Source: an uncultured Caulobacteraceae bacterium
GTDB taxonomy: Bacteria; Pseudomonadota; Alphaproteobacteria; Caulobacterales; Caulobacteraceae
NCBI GenBank assembly: GCA_937910255.1
Contig: CALEOQ010000487.1
Location: 1 to 17,830, forward strand
Length of the DNA: 17,830 nt
Direction of reading: 5' to 3'
Shown piece by piece: positions 7,113 to 15,822 of this stretch. Made by a program: the position numbers and the translations under genes. Position 1 is the first letter of the stretch, and every line of letters begins with the position of its first letter. The notes under the pieces were generated by a model, which saw nothing but the letters and a program-made list of their open reading frames with translations, was not told the DNA's origin and ran no database searches.

Positions 7113-7126
7113 CGTACGACTGTACG
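7113..7126. promoter_or_regulatory. Candidate operator upstream of the TonB receptor
   Basis: Perfect 5-bp arms, CGTAC (7113-7117) and GTACG (7122-7126), are spaced by 4 nt; the size and symmetry suit a TetR-family dimer. The 11-mer CGTACGACTGT (7113-7123) recurs with one mismatch at 8421-8431, between the regulator and the PHP gene. On the minus strand a possible -10 (TATAGA, 7099-7104) follows just downstream, so the dyad would lie near the -35 region of the receptor promoter, where a repressor could act. A further GTACGG lies at 7080-7085. This is a pattern-based proposal. Confidence 0.45.
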
Positions 7127-7137
7127 GTAATTTATCT

Positions 7138-8337
7138 TCAGGCTAGGGCGACCGCCACCATCTGGTCGGTGAGCTGGAAGGCGGCCTGATTGCCCGCTGG
7201 GTCCAGGGTGGCCTCGAGCATGAGCCGGCCGGTGCCGGTGACCGAGACCGCTTGGGCTGACACCACGTCGATCGACGCTGCGCCGCGCTCGCGGGCGATG
7301 TAGCCGACATAGTTCTCCCCCCGCCGCCGGCGCAGGTCGGCCGTAGCGGCCTTCAGCTCCGGCAGGCGGCCGACCACCAGCGCCAAGGCGAACGTCGCTC
7401 GTGCGGTCTCGATGGAGGTCAGTTGGTACTCCGGCGAGGCTTCCCCCGGACCCGGGGCGGCGACGCGGCGCACGCGGTCGCTCACATCCGCCATGCCGGC
7501 GCGCAGCAGATCCTCCTGCCGCGGGAAGTGGTAGGCGAGCGTGGAATTGGCGAGGCCTGCGCGGGCGGCGATGGCCCGGTGGGTCACCGCATCGGCGCCT
7601 TCGGCGATGATCAGGGCCGAGATGTGGCCGGCGACCTTGGCCTGCCACGCCGTGGGGGTCCATCCGGCGGAGGGCTCCAGTTCGCTCAGGGCGGCGCGGA
7701 ACACGTCGTACTGTCGAAGATCCTCGGTGTTGTCGGCGGGGATCAGACCGCAACACAGACGACGAAGGTTGAGCCGTCGCAGCCAGCGATAGGCGGCGAG
7801 GTCGCCGATCGCCAGGCCATAGGCCGCCTCTCCCATGCTGAAGGCGTGAAGAATCTCGCCCAGATCGGGGGCGTGCGGCGCGGCGGGACCGAGCCCGGCG
7901 GAGGCCGCTCGCCAAAAGGCGAGGCGACGGGCCGACCAGGCGGCGACCGCCGGGGCGAGTTCGGGGCGGGTCGCCGCCCCCTGCAGCAGTTCGCAGTAGA
8001 AGCGGGTGCGCAAAGCCTCGGGTCCGGCGAGGTCAGCGAGGATTGCGTCGGCGACCTCGGCCATCAGCGCCCCGTCCCGCACCTGCAGGGCCGCAATGTG
8101 ATCGAGCCAGCGGTCGAGGAAGGCGCCATCCTGGGCGACGGCGGCCGCGATGAGGGCGCCAACCAGTTCGTCCTTCAGTCCGAAGCGATGCGACAGGGCC
8201 GAGACGGTGAGACCCAGATGCTCGGCAAGGGGGCGCAGGCTGAGCCCGCGCAGGCCGTTGGCCTCGACAAGGCGCATGGCCGCCTGCAGGACGGGCTGAA
8301 GGTCGGGGCGGTCCCCGGCGGGGGTGGTCTGGTCCAT
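7138..8337 (-). CDS. Transcriptional regulator with two TetR-type DNA-binding domains
   Basis: This 399-residue protein is about twice a normal TetR regulator. An N-terminal helix-turn-helix lies at about residues 32-53 (LSLRPLAEHLGLTVSALSHRFG) and is preceded by the usual first helix (VLQAAMRLVEANG). A second complete TetR-like head lies at about residues 240-272: ALIIAEGADAVTHRAIAARA, then GLANSTLAYHFPRQEDLL. Each is followed by a helical region that should be a ligand/dimer domain. The start at ATG 8337 is preceded by AAGGA; a GTG 33 nt upstream lacks such a site. The TAN-TetR duplication suggests a pseudo-dimer in one chain. It lies upstream of the TonB receptor on the same strand (127-bp gap) and is divergent from the PHP gene, so both are likely targets. 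Confidence 0.85.
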   Translation of the reverse strand: MDQTTPAGDRPDLQPVLQAAMRLVEANGLRGLSLRPLAEHLGLTVSALSHRFGLKDELVGALIAAAVAQDGAFLDRWLDHIAALQVRDGALMAEVADAILADLAGPEALRTRFYCELLQGAATRPELAPAVAAWSARRLAFWRAASAGLGPAAPHAPDLGEILHAFSMGEAAYGLAIGDLAAYRWLRRLNLRRLCCGLIPADNTEDLRQYDVFRAALSELEPSAGWTPTAWQAKVAGHISALIIAEGADAVTHRAIAARAGLANSTLAYHFPRQEDLLRAGMADVSDRVRRVAAPGPGEASPEYQLTSIETARATFALALVVGRLPELKAATADLRRRRGENYVGYIARERGAASIDVVSAQAVSVTGTGRLMLEATLDPAGNQAAFQLTDQMVAVALA

Positions 8338-8399
8338 GAGATCCTTATCGTAATCGGCCGCGCGGATCACACATCAGTCCACGACACAAACTTACCCCA

Positions 8400-8431
8400 G
8401 TAATTACAGACTGTCGAATTCGTACAACTGT
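8400..8431. promoter_or_regulatory. Palindromes and shared 11-mer in the regulator/PHP divergent promoter region
   Basis: Two perfect 8-bp palindromes, GTAATTAC (8400-8407) and CGAATTCG (8415-8422), lie 15 bp apart centre to centre. The second runs into CGTACAACTGT (8421-8431), a one-mismatch copy of the element in front of the TonB receptor (7113-7123). The stretch is AT-richer than its surroundings and lies in the 159-bp gap between two divergent starts, as an operator for the double-TetR protein would. It abuts the PHO-box-like repeat at 8428-8445. Confidence 0.4.
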
Positions 8432-8445
8432 CTTTTTCCTGTAAT
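8428..8445 (+). promoter_or_regulatory. PHO-box-like direct repeat upstream of the PHP phosphoesterase
   Basis: CTGTCTT (8428-8434), a 4-nt spacer, then CTGTAAT (8439-8445) matches the PhoB site pattern CTGTCAT-N4-CTGTCAT at 6 of 7 bases in each half, with the exact 11-bp period. A weak -10-like TAGAGA (8456-8461) follows 10 nt later, and the PHP start codon is at 8497. The arrangement suggests activation of the PHP gene under phosphate starvation. Confidence 0.55.
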
Positions 8446-8496
8446 GCGCCACGGCTAGAGACGACTCCTCGCATCACCGCAAGCCGGACCTCAACC

Positions 8497-9672
8497 ATGC
8501 CAGCGCCCCGCCTCTTCGTCCTCGCCGCCGCCCTTCTGGCCGCCTCATTGCCGCCGCCGCCGACCGCCGCCCAGTCCATCGGCGAGCGGTCCTGGACGCG
8601 GGCGAACGACAGCCGAGCCATCGAATTCCCGACAACGGCGAAGGGGAACAGGGTCCTCGCCCTCGACACCCACACCCACACCCTGTTCAGCGACGGGGTC
8701 GTCTGGCCCACCGTACGGCTGTGGGAGGCCGAGCAGGACCGTCTGGCGGCCTATGCCGTCACCGACCATCTGGAGCACCGCCCCTATCTGGCCGACGTGC
8801 CGAGCCAGGACCACAACCGTCCCTACCAGGTCGCCGCGGCGGAGGCCGCCCGGATCAAGGCCCGCGCCCATGTCATCCCGGGGGTGGAGATCACCCGCCA
8901 CGAGCCCTATGGCCATTTCAACGCCCTGTTCCTCGCCGACGCCAACGCCCTGCCCGTGGATACGACCCTGCGGGCCGATCCGCGCGAGGCCCTGAAGGCG
9001 GCCCGAGCCCAGGGCGCCTTCATCATCTGGAACCATGCCTGGGTCCTGCCGGGGCTGGAGCCCGGCGCCGCCGACCCCCTGCCCGCCTATCAACGCGAGA
9101 TCCTGGCTGAGGGCCTGTTCGACGCCATGGAGGTGGCCAACAGCTGGCAGGTCTCCAACGACGCCTTCCAGACCGCGCTCACCCACGGTCTGGCGGTGAT
9201 CGGCGCCTCGGACGTCCACACCCTGATCGACACCGACACCCAGATCCCCGAGGGGCAGCACCGCACCGTGACCCTGGTGCTGGCGGCCGACGAGTCCGTG
9301 GAGGGCCTGCGCCAGGCCCTGTTCGCCAAGCGCACCGCCGTGCTCTATCGCCAAACCCTCTATGGCCGCGAGTCCGAGCTTTCCGAGATTGTCGGGGCCG
9401 CCCTGCGCATGCCGGGCCGCAAGCGGGTCATGAACTTCCTCGCTCCGGACGTGGTGGAGGTGGAGTTGACCAACGACGCCTCGATTCCCCTCCTGCTACG
9501 CTTCCCGAGCGGAAGCCCGATCAGCCAGCCGGGGGTGGTCACCATCCCGCCGCACGGCGCGCGCTCCGTCCAGTTCGCGGGCGTGGCAGATGTCGCGGCG
9601 TTCGCCCCGCAGGTGGAGGTGCTGAACGCCTTCGTCGCACCGGATCGCCCGCTGACGCTCAGCCTGCGCTGA
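8497..9672 (+). CDS. Exported PHP-domain phosphoesterase
   Basis: This 391-residue protein has a signal peptide (MPAPRLFVLAAALLAASLP..., cut near AAQ at residues 24-26), so it probably acts in the periplasm or beyond. The PHP metal-binding motifs are all present in order: D57-T-H59-T-H61, T89-D90-H91, V130-E131, N179-H180 and D239-V-H241. These residues bind a di- or trinuclear metal centre that hydrolyses phosphate esters, as in histidinol-phosphate phosphatase and polymerase PHP domains. The C-terminal ~100 residues are beta-rich and lack motifs I can name. The substrate is unknown. The gene has a PHO-box-like site in front, and it diverges from the double-TetR regulator next to the TonB receptor. 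No clear Shine-Dalgarno sequence precedes ATG 8497. Confidence 0.85.
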   Translation: MPAPRLFVLAAALLAASLPPPPTAAQSIGERSWTRANDSRAIEFPTTAKGNRVLALDTHTHTLFSDGVVWPTVRLWEAEQDRLAAYAVTDHLEHRPYLADVPSQDHNRPYQVAAAEAARIKARAHVIPGVEITRHEPYGHFNALFLADANALPVDTTLRADPREALKAARAQGAFIIWNHAWVLPGLEPGAADPLPAYQREILAEGLFDAMEVANSWQVSNDAFQTALTHGLAVIGASDVHTLIDTDTQIPEGQHRTVTLVLAADESVEGLRQALFAKRTAVLYRQTLYGRESELSEIVGAALRMPGRKRVMNFLAPDVVEVELTNDASIPLLLRFPSGSPISQPGVVTIPPHGARSVQFAGVADVAAFAPQVEVLNAFVAPDRPLTLSLR

Positions 9673-9691
9673 CCGGGCGGCCGGCAAAACA

Positions 9692-9717
9692 CAGGGGCCG
9701 GCGCGGGCCGGCCCCTG
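9692..9717. terminator. Strong hairpin terminator between PHP gene and katG
   Basis: Perfect 11-bp arms, CAGGGGCCGGC (9692-9702) and GCCGGCCCCTG (9707-9717), enclose a GCGG tetraloop. It lies 20 nt past the PHP stop and 24 nt past the katG stop on the other strand, so it can serve both. An outer ACACAG (9689-9694) / CTGTGT (9724-9729) pair offers an alternative fold. There is no clear T-run. Confidence 0.7.
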
Positions 9718-9740
9718 AAGGCTCTGTGTCGAAGGGCGCT

Positions 9741-11981
<2,241 letters not shown>

Positions 11982-12040
11982 GGTCGTTCTCCCTCGCGTT
12001 CTAGGCGTTAAGGGAGCCTAGGCCCGGGGGCGGCCCATTG

Positions 12041-12078
12041 GAAAATCAATAAACTTGATGACCAGGCACGGGATTTTC
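12041..12078. promoter_or_regulatory. Nested dyads upstream of katG, candidate OxyR-type site
   Basis: In the 171-bp katG/pmbA gap an AT-rich island carries GAAAATC (12041-12047) and its complement GATTTTC (12072-12078), enclosing ATCAA-TAAAC-TTGAT (12045-12059). A further ATCAAG follows at 12080-12085. LysR-type regulators such as OxyR bind interrupted dyads of this sort, and OxyR control of katG is known in Caulobacter. The match to the OxyR ATAG-N7-CTAT pattern is poor, so the identity of the protein that binds here is open. Confidence 0.35.
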
Positions 12079-12152
12079 TATCAAGCTGCGCCGCGTCCCG
12101 GCCGGCCCTGCAGGGCCTTACCTGGCTTGCTCGACCGCCTGAGGTTCGCCAT

Positions 12153-13493
12153 ATGGCTGGGATGGATCAAAACCTGCTCGCCGAGCTGATCGCCGCCGCC
12201 CGCAAGGCCGGCGCCGATGCCGCTGAGGCCGTCACCGCCGAACGCCAGTCCCTGTCGATCTCCGTCCGCGAGGGCGAGCTGGAAGAGGTCGAGCGCGAGG
12301 AGTCCCGCGATCTTGGCCTGCGGGTCTTTGTCGGCAAGCGCCAGGCGACGGTTTCGGGCTCGGACCTGTCGCCAGAGGCCCTGGCCAAGCTGGTGGACCG
12401 GGCCGTGGCCATGGCCCGCCTGGCGCCGGAAGATCCCTATGCCGGCTTCGCCCCGGCCGAGCGGCTGGCCCAGGGGCCGCACCTCGACCTTGACCTCTAT
12501 GATCCCACCGAGCTCTCACCGGAAACCCTCGAGGATCGCGCGCGCGCCGCCGAGGCTTCGGCCCGGGCGGTGAAGGGGGTGGTCAATTCCGACGGCGCCA
12601 CGGCGGGCTGGTCCACCGCCAAGTGGCTGATCGCCACCAGCCACGGGTTCGCCGGCGCTCACCAGGCATCGGGTTTCTCCCTGGGCGCCTCGGCCATCGC
12701 CGGCGACGGCCAGTCGATGGAGACCGGCTATGACGGCCGCTCCGTGCGCTGGCACGAGGACCTGCCCGGTCCCGAAGGGATCGGCGCGGAGGCCGGCCGG
12801 CGGGCCGCCGCGCGGCTGGGTTCGCGCAAGATCGCCTCGACCACCGCCCCGGTGATCTTCGAGAACCGCCTGGCCATGTCGATCATCAGCCCGCTGATCG
12901 GCGCGATTTCCGGCCCTTCCATCGCCCGCGGCTCCTCCTTCCTCAAGGACAAGCTGGGCCAGCCGGTCTTTGCGCCTGGCGTGACATTGACCGACGATCC
13001 CCATCGCCGCCGGGGCCTGGGCTCCAGCCCCTTCGACGACGAGGGGGTCGAGACCCAGGCCATGGATCTCATCGACAAGGGTGTCCTGACCACCTGGTTG
13101 CTGAACTCCAGCTCGGCCCGCCAGCTGGGCCTGGAGACCACCGGCCACGCCTCCCGCGGCCTGGCCGGCCCCCCCGGGGTCGGCGTCTCCAACCTGACCC
13201 TTCAGCCCGGCTCGGAAGATCAGGCGAGCCTGATGCGCAGCGCCGGCAAGGGCCTGCTGATCACCTCGATGTTTGGCCCGTCCCTGAACGGCAACACCGG
13301 CGACTGGTCGGTGGGCTGTTCGGGCTTCTGGTTCGAGGATGGGGAACTGGCCTACCCGGTCAGCGAGATCACCGTGGCCGGCAATCTGATTGATATGTAC
13401 GCCCGGCTCGTGCCCGGCTCCGACCTGGAGATCCGCGGGGCCTCCAACGCGCCGTCGGTGCTGATCGACGGTCTGGCGATCGCGGGGAAATGA
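12153..13493 (+). CDS. pmbA: TldE/PmbA family metalloprotease component
   Basis: This 446-residue protein matches the length of E. coli PmbA/TldE (450). The N-terminal half has AAEAVTAERQSLSISVREGE, then REESRDLGLRVFVGKRQATV. The C-terminal half has GSSFLKDKLGQPVFAPGVTL, GLGSSPFDDEGV and a glycine/asparagine-rich end (TSMFGPSLNGNTGDWSVGCSG). TldD and TldE form a heterodimeric zinc protease that degrades or matures peptides such as microcin B17 and the CcdA antitoxin. TldE lacks the HExxxH zinc motif, and none is seen here, which agrees with TldE rather than TldD. The start ATG 12153 has GAGG at 12141-12144; a second ATG three codons on is also possible. It is coupled to the next gene by ATGA at 13490-13493. 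Confidence 0.92.
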   Translation: MAGMDQNLLAELIAAARKAGADAAEAVTAERQSLSISVREGELEEVEREESRDLGLRVFVGKRQATVSGSDLSPEALAKLVDRAVAMARLAPEDPYAGFAPAERLAQGPHLDLDLYDPTELSPETLEDRARAAEASARAVKGVVNSDGATAGWSTAKWLIATSHGFAGAHQASGFSLGASAIAGDGQSMETGYDGRSVRWHEDLPGPEGIGAEAGRRAAARLGSRKIASTTAPVIFENRLAMSIISPLIGAISGPSIARGSSFLKDKLGQPVFAPGVTLTDDPHRRRGLGSSPFDDEGVETQAMDLIDKGVLTTWLLNSSSARQLGLETTGHASRGLAGPPGVGVSNLTLQPGSEDQASLMRSAGKGLLITSMFGPSLNGNTGDWSVGCSGFWFEDGELAYPVSEITVAGNLIDMYARLVPGSDLEIRGASNAPSVLIDGLAIAGK

Positions 13494-14311
13494 GCCCCAG
13501 TCCCGCCCCACGTCCCGCCCCCAGTCCCGCCCAGGACTTGGAGCTGCTGGTCGCCGCCGCCGTCGAGGCCGGGACCCTGGCCCTGGACCTGCGGGCGCGG
13601 GGCCTGAAGATCGCGTGGAAGGAGGGCAATTCGCCGGTCACCAACGCCGACTTCGCCACCGACACCCTCTTGAAGACCACCCTGGGTCGGGCGCGCCCCG
13701 ACTATGGCTGGCTGTCGGAGGAGACGGCGGACGACCTGGAGCGGCTGGACCGAAGGCGCGTCTTCGTGGTCGATCCTATCGACGGCACGCGGGCCTATAT
13801 GAAGGACAAGCCCTGGTGGGTGATCTCGGCGGCCGTGGTCGAGGACGGACAGCCGATCGCCGGCGTGGTCTATGCGCCGCAGGTGGGCGAGGTCTATACC
13901 GCCACCGTCGGCGGGGGCGCCAAGCTGAACGGCTCGCTGATCGTGCCGGCCCCGACGGTGCGGCTGGACGGTTGCGGCATGGTCGGCGACCAGCGGATGT
14001 TCGACCATCCGTCCTGGCCAGAACCCTGGCCGATCATGCGGGTGGAGTCGCGTAACTCCACCGCCTATCGCATGTGCCTGGTGGCCTCGGGCCAGTTCGA
14101 TGCGGCCCTGGCCCTGGTGGCCAAGGCCGACTGGGACCTGGCCGCCGCCGACCTGGTGGCGCGGGAGGCCGGAGCCTATAGCGGCGACCATCTGGGCGGC
14201 GGCTTCGCCTATAATGGTCGGATTCCGTCCCAGCGGAGTTTGTTATGCGCGGCGCCGCGATTGGCCCCATTGATCATGGCGCGGGTCTCGCATATCGCCT
14301 TACCAAACTAA
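13490..14311 (+). CDS. cysQ: CysQ / inositol monophosphatase family phosphatase
   Basis: This 273-residue member of the Li-sensitive, Mg-dependent phosphatase superfamily has every metal-site motif: EGNSPVTNAD, the acidic pair E77-E78 in WLSEET, D95-P-I-D98-G-T in VVDPIDGTRAY, and W215-D216 in ADWDLAAADLVAREAGA. Members dephosphorylate 3'-phosphoadenosine 5'-phosphate (CysQ) or inositol monophosphate; the motifs do not separate these with certainty. Its ATG overlaps the pmbA stop (ATGA), indicating translational coupling. DUF4170 follows 19 nt later. In many alphaproteobacteria pmbA, this phosphatase and DUF4170 stand together near lipid A genes, so its position here is inherited context rather than a link to the phytase further on. 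Confidence 0.85.
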   Translation: MSPSPAPRPAPSPAQDLELLVAAAVEAGTLALDLRARGLKIAWKEGNSPVTNADFATDTLLKTTLGRARPDYGWLSEETADDLERLDRRRVFVVDPIDGTRAYMKDKPWWVISAAVVEDGQPIAGVVYAPQVGEVYTATVGGGAKLNGSLIVPAPTVRLDGCGMVGDQRMFDHPSWPEPWPIMRVESRNSTAYRMCLVASGQFDAALALVAKADWDLAAADLVAREAGAYSGDHLGGGFAYNGRIPSQRSLLCAAPRLAPLIMARVSHIALPN

Positions 14312-14330
14312 GCCCTCTTTCGAGGAAGAC

Positions 14331-14573
14331 ATGCCCGACAAACAGCTTTTGCACATCGTGATCGGCGGCGAACTCGAGGAAGTCGAGCAAGTTCGTTTCC
14401 GCGACCCCTCGAAGATCGACCTGGTCGGCGCCTATCCGACCTATGAGCAGGCCCTGGCCGTCTGGCGCTCCAAAGCCCTGGCGACGGTGGACAACGCCCT
14501 GATGCGGTATTTCATCATCCACGCCCACAAGCTGCTCGACCCCCAGCTGGACGGCGAAAAGCCCGGCGGCTGA
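14331..14573 (+). CDS. DUF4170 domain-containing protein
   Basis: This 80-residue protein starts at ATG 14331 with GAGGAAG at 14322-14328. It has the DUF4170 look: a short N-terminal strand (LLHIVIGGEL), an Asp/Pro segment (DPSKIDLVGAYPTYEQAL), a Trp-containing helix (VWRSKALATVDNALMRYF) and a His/Lys-rich end (IIHAHKLLDP). The family is nearly confined to alphaproteobacteria and has no known function. It is the third gene of a tight pmbA-cysQ-DUF4170 transcript. Downstream, where lipid A genes stand in some relatives, the phytase locus begins instead. Confidence 0.87.
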   Translation: MPDKQLLHIVIGGELEEVEQVRFRDPSKIDLVGAYPTYEQALAVWRSKALATVDNALMRYFIIHAHKLLDPQLDGEKPGG

Positions 14574-14594
14574 AGGGCGCCAGGCCCCGGCCGC

Positions 14595-14628
14595 CTGTCC
14601 GAAAACTGTCACCCGCCGTGGGCAGAAT
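14595..14628 (+). promoter_or_regulatory. PHO box and -10 element of the phytase promoter
   Basis: CTGTCCG (14595-14601), AAAA, then CTGTCAC (14606-14612) fits the PhoB consensus of two CTGTCAT-like repeats with an 11-bp period. Ten nt after it is CAGAAT (14623-14628), a plausible -10, which is the spacing usual for PhoB-activated promoters where the PHO box replaces the -35. Transcription would then begin near 14634-14636, leaving a leader of only about a dozen bases that contains GGAGG (14638-14642) before the TTG start at 14648. Box, -10, Shine-Dalgarno and start codon are mutually consistent. Confidence 0.72.
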
Positions 14629-14647
14629 GACGCTCACGGAGGCTTCC

Positions 14648-15754
14648 TTGTTCAGATCAGTTCTTGCCCAGCCGGGTGTGGCGGCGGCCACAGCCCTTGG
14701 ACTTTGGCTTGCCGGCTGCGCGGGCTTTGGCTCCGACGCGCCCAAGGACGGCACGCTGAGCGGAACCCCGGTTCCGGCGGCCCATGAGACCGTGGCCGTG
14801 GCCACCGTCAACAGCGACGCCGCCGATGATCCCGAAATCTGGGCCGACCCGCGCGATCCCAACCGCGCGGTGATCTTCGGCGCCGACAAGAAGGCCGGCC
14901 TCTACGCCTATGGACTGGACGGCCAGGTGCGCGCCTTCCTGCCCGAGGGTCCGCTGAACAATATCGATCTCCGCGACGGCTTCATGGTCGGCGGCAAGGC
15001 CCAGGTGCTGATCGCCGCCAGCCACCGCAGCCGCGGCGGCGCACTCCTGTTTCTGATGGACCCCGACACGCTGGACGTCCGGACCTGGGGCCTGGTCCCG
15101 GTTCCGGTCAGCGAGCCCTATGGCCTGTGCATGGCCAGGCGGGGTGACGACGTGGTCGTGATCGTGGTCGGCAAGGACGGCGACGTGCGCCAGGTTCGCG
15201 TCCGCGACCAGGGCGGCGAGCCGGTGGGCGTCGAGGAGCAGAGCTTCGCCGTCGGCTCCCAGGCCGAGGGCTGCGTCGTCGATGACGAGACCGGCGCCCT
15301 CTATGTGGGCGAGGAGATGAAGGGGATCTGGCGCTATTCCCTCGATCCGACGGCGGGCGGCGCCCGCACCCTGCTGGAGGCGGCCCCCGGCCCCCGTCTG
15401 ACGCCCGATGTGGAGGGGCTGACCCTGCTGCGGGATTCGGGCCAGACCTTTCTGATCGCCTCGAGCCAGGGGGACAACGCCTTCGCCGTCTGGCGGGTGG
15501 CCGGCGAGGCCGCCGACTATCAGGGCCGCTTCTCCGTCGCCGCGGCTGGCGATGTGGATGCGGCCAGCGGAACCGACGGCGTGGCCGCCCTGGGCGGGCC
15601 TGTTGGCCCCTATGCCGAGGGCCTGATCGTCGTGCAGGATGACGCCGACACCGAAGGCGCCTCCAGCGAAGTCCGTCGGGAGCGTCAGAACTTCAAACTG
15701 GTGGACTGGCGGGCGGTGAAGTCGGCCCTGGAAATCAACCTCACGGCGCCTTAG
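14648..15754 (+). CDS. Beta-propeller phytase, lipoprotein
   Basis: This 368-residue protein has the motifs of the beta-propeller (3-)phytase family: DDPEIWADPRDPNRAVIFGA, DKKAGLYAYGLDG, NNIDLRDGF, AEGCVVDDETGALYVGEE, GIWRY, DVEGLTL and SSQGDNAFAVW. These calcium-dependent enzymes release phosphate from phytate and similar inositol phosphates. The preferred start is TTG 14648, with GGAGG 5 nt before it. It yields a lipoprotein signal (MFRSVLAQPGV... LWLAGC, lipid-modified C24), so the enzyme should be membrane-anchored in the periplasm or exposed on the surface. In-frame ATG 14627 and GTG 14618 lie within or before the promoter elements and are less likely. A PHO box lies in front, and the PstS-like gene follows 68 nt after the stop, probably on the same transcript. 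Confidence 0.9.
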   Translation: MFRSVLAQPGVAAATALGLWLAGCAGFGSDAPKDGTLSGTPVPAAHETVAVATVNSDAADDPEIWADPRDPNRAVIFGADKKAGLYAYGLDGQVRAFLPEGPLNNIDLRDGFMVGGKAQVLIAASHRSRGGALLFLMDPDTLDVRTWGLVPVPVSEPYGLCMARRGDDVVVIVVGKDGDVRQVRVRDQGGEPVGVEEQSFAVGSQAEGCVVDDETGALYVGEEMKGIWRYSLDPTAGGARTLLEAAPGPRLTPDVEGLTLLRDSGQTFLIASSQGDNAFAVWRVAGEAADYQGRFSVAAAGDVDAASGTDGVAALGGPVGPYAEGLIVVQDDADTEGASSEVRRERQNFKLVDWRAVKSALEINLTAP

Positions 15755-15788
15755 GCCTTTGATCCAAATGGGCGCTGCGACGCGCTCC

Positions 15789-15816
15789 GCCGGCGAGCTA
15801 GGGCCGGCGAGCTAGG
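15789..15816 (+). repeat. Perfect 14-bp tandem duplication before the PstS-like gene
   Basis: GCCGGCGAGCTAGG occurs twice with no gap (15789-15802 and 15803-15816). The second copy runs directly into AGGAGAG, the ribosome binding site of the gene starting at 15823. It looks like a recent slippage duplication that alters the leader but not the site itself. Confidence 0.85.
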
Positions 15817-15822
15817 AGAGAC

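Noticed and set aside
7423..8403. 326-residue plus-strand open frame opposite the double-TetR regulator
   Set aside because: It is the antisense shadow of a gene with two recognisable DNA-binding heads, and has no motifs of its own.
8411..8417. CTGTCGA as a third PHO half site
   Set aside because: It is 17 bp from the next half site, out of step with the 11-bp period.
14618..14629. GTG 14618 or ATG 14627 as the phytase start
   Set aside because: Both lack a Shine-Dalgarno site and lie at or before the predicted -10 and transcript start; TTG 14648 has GGAGG and gives a clean lipoprotein signal.
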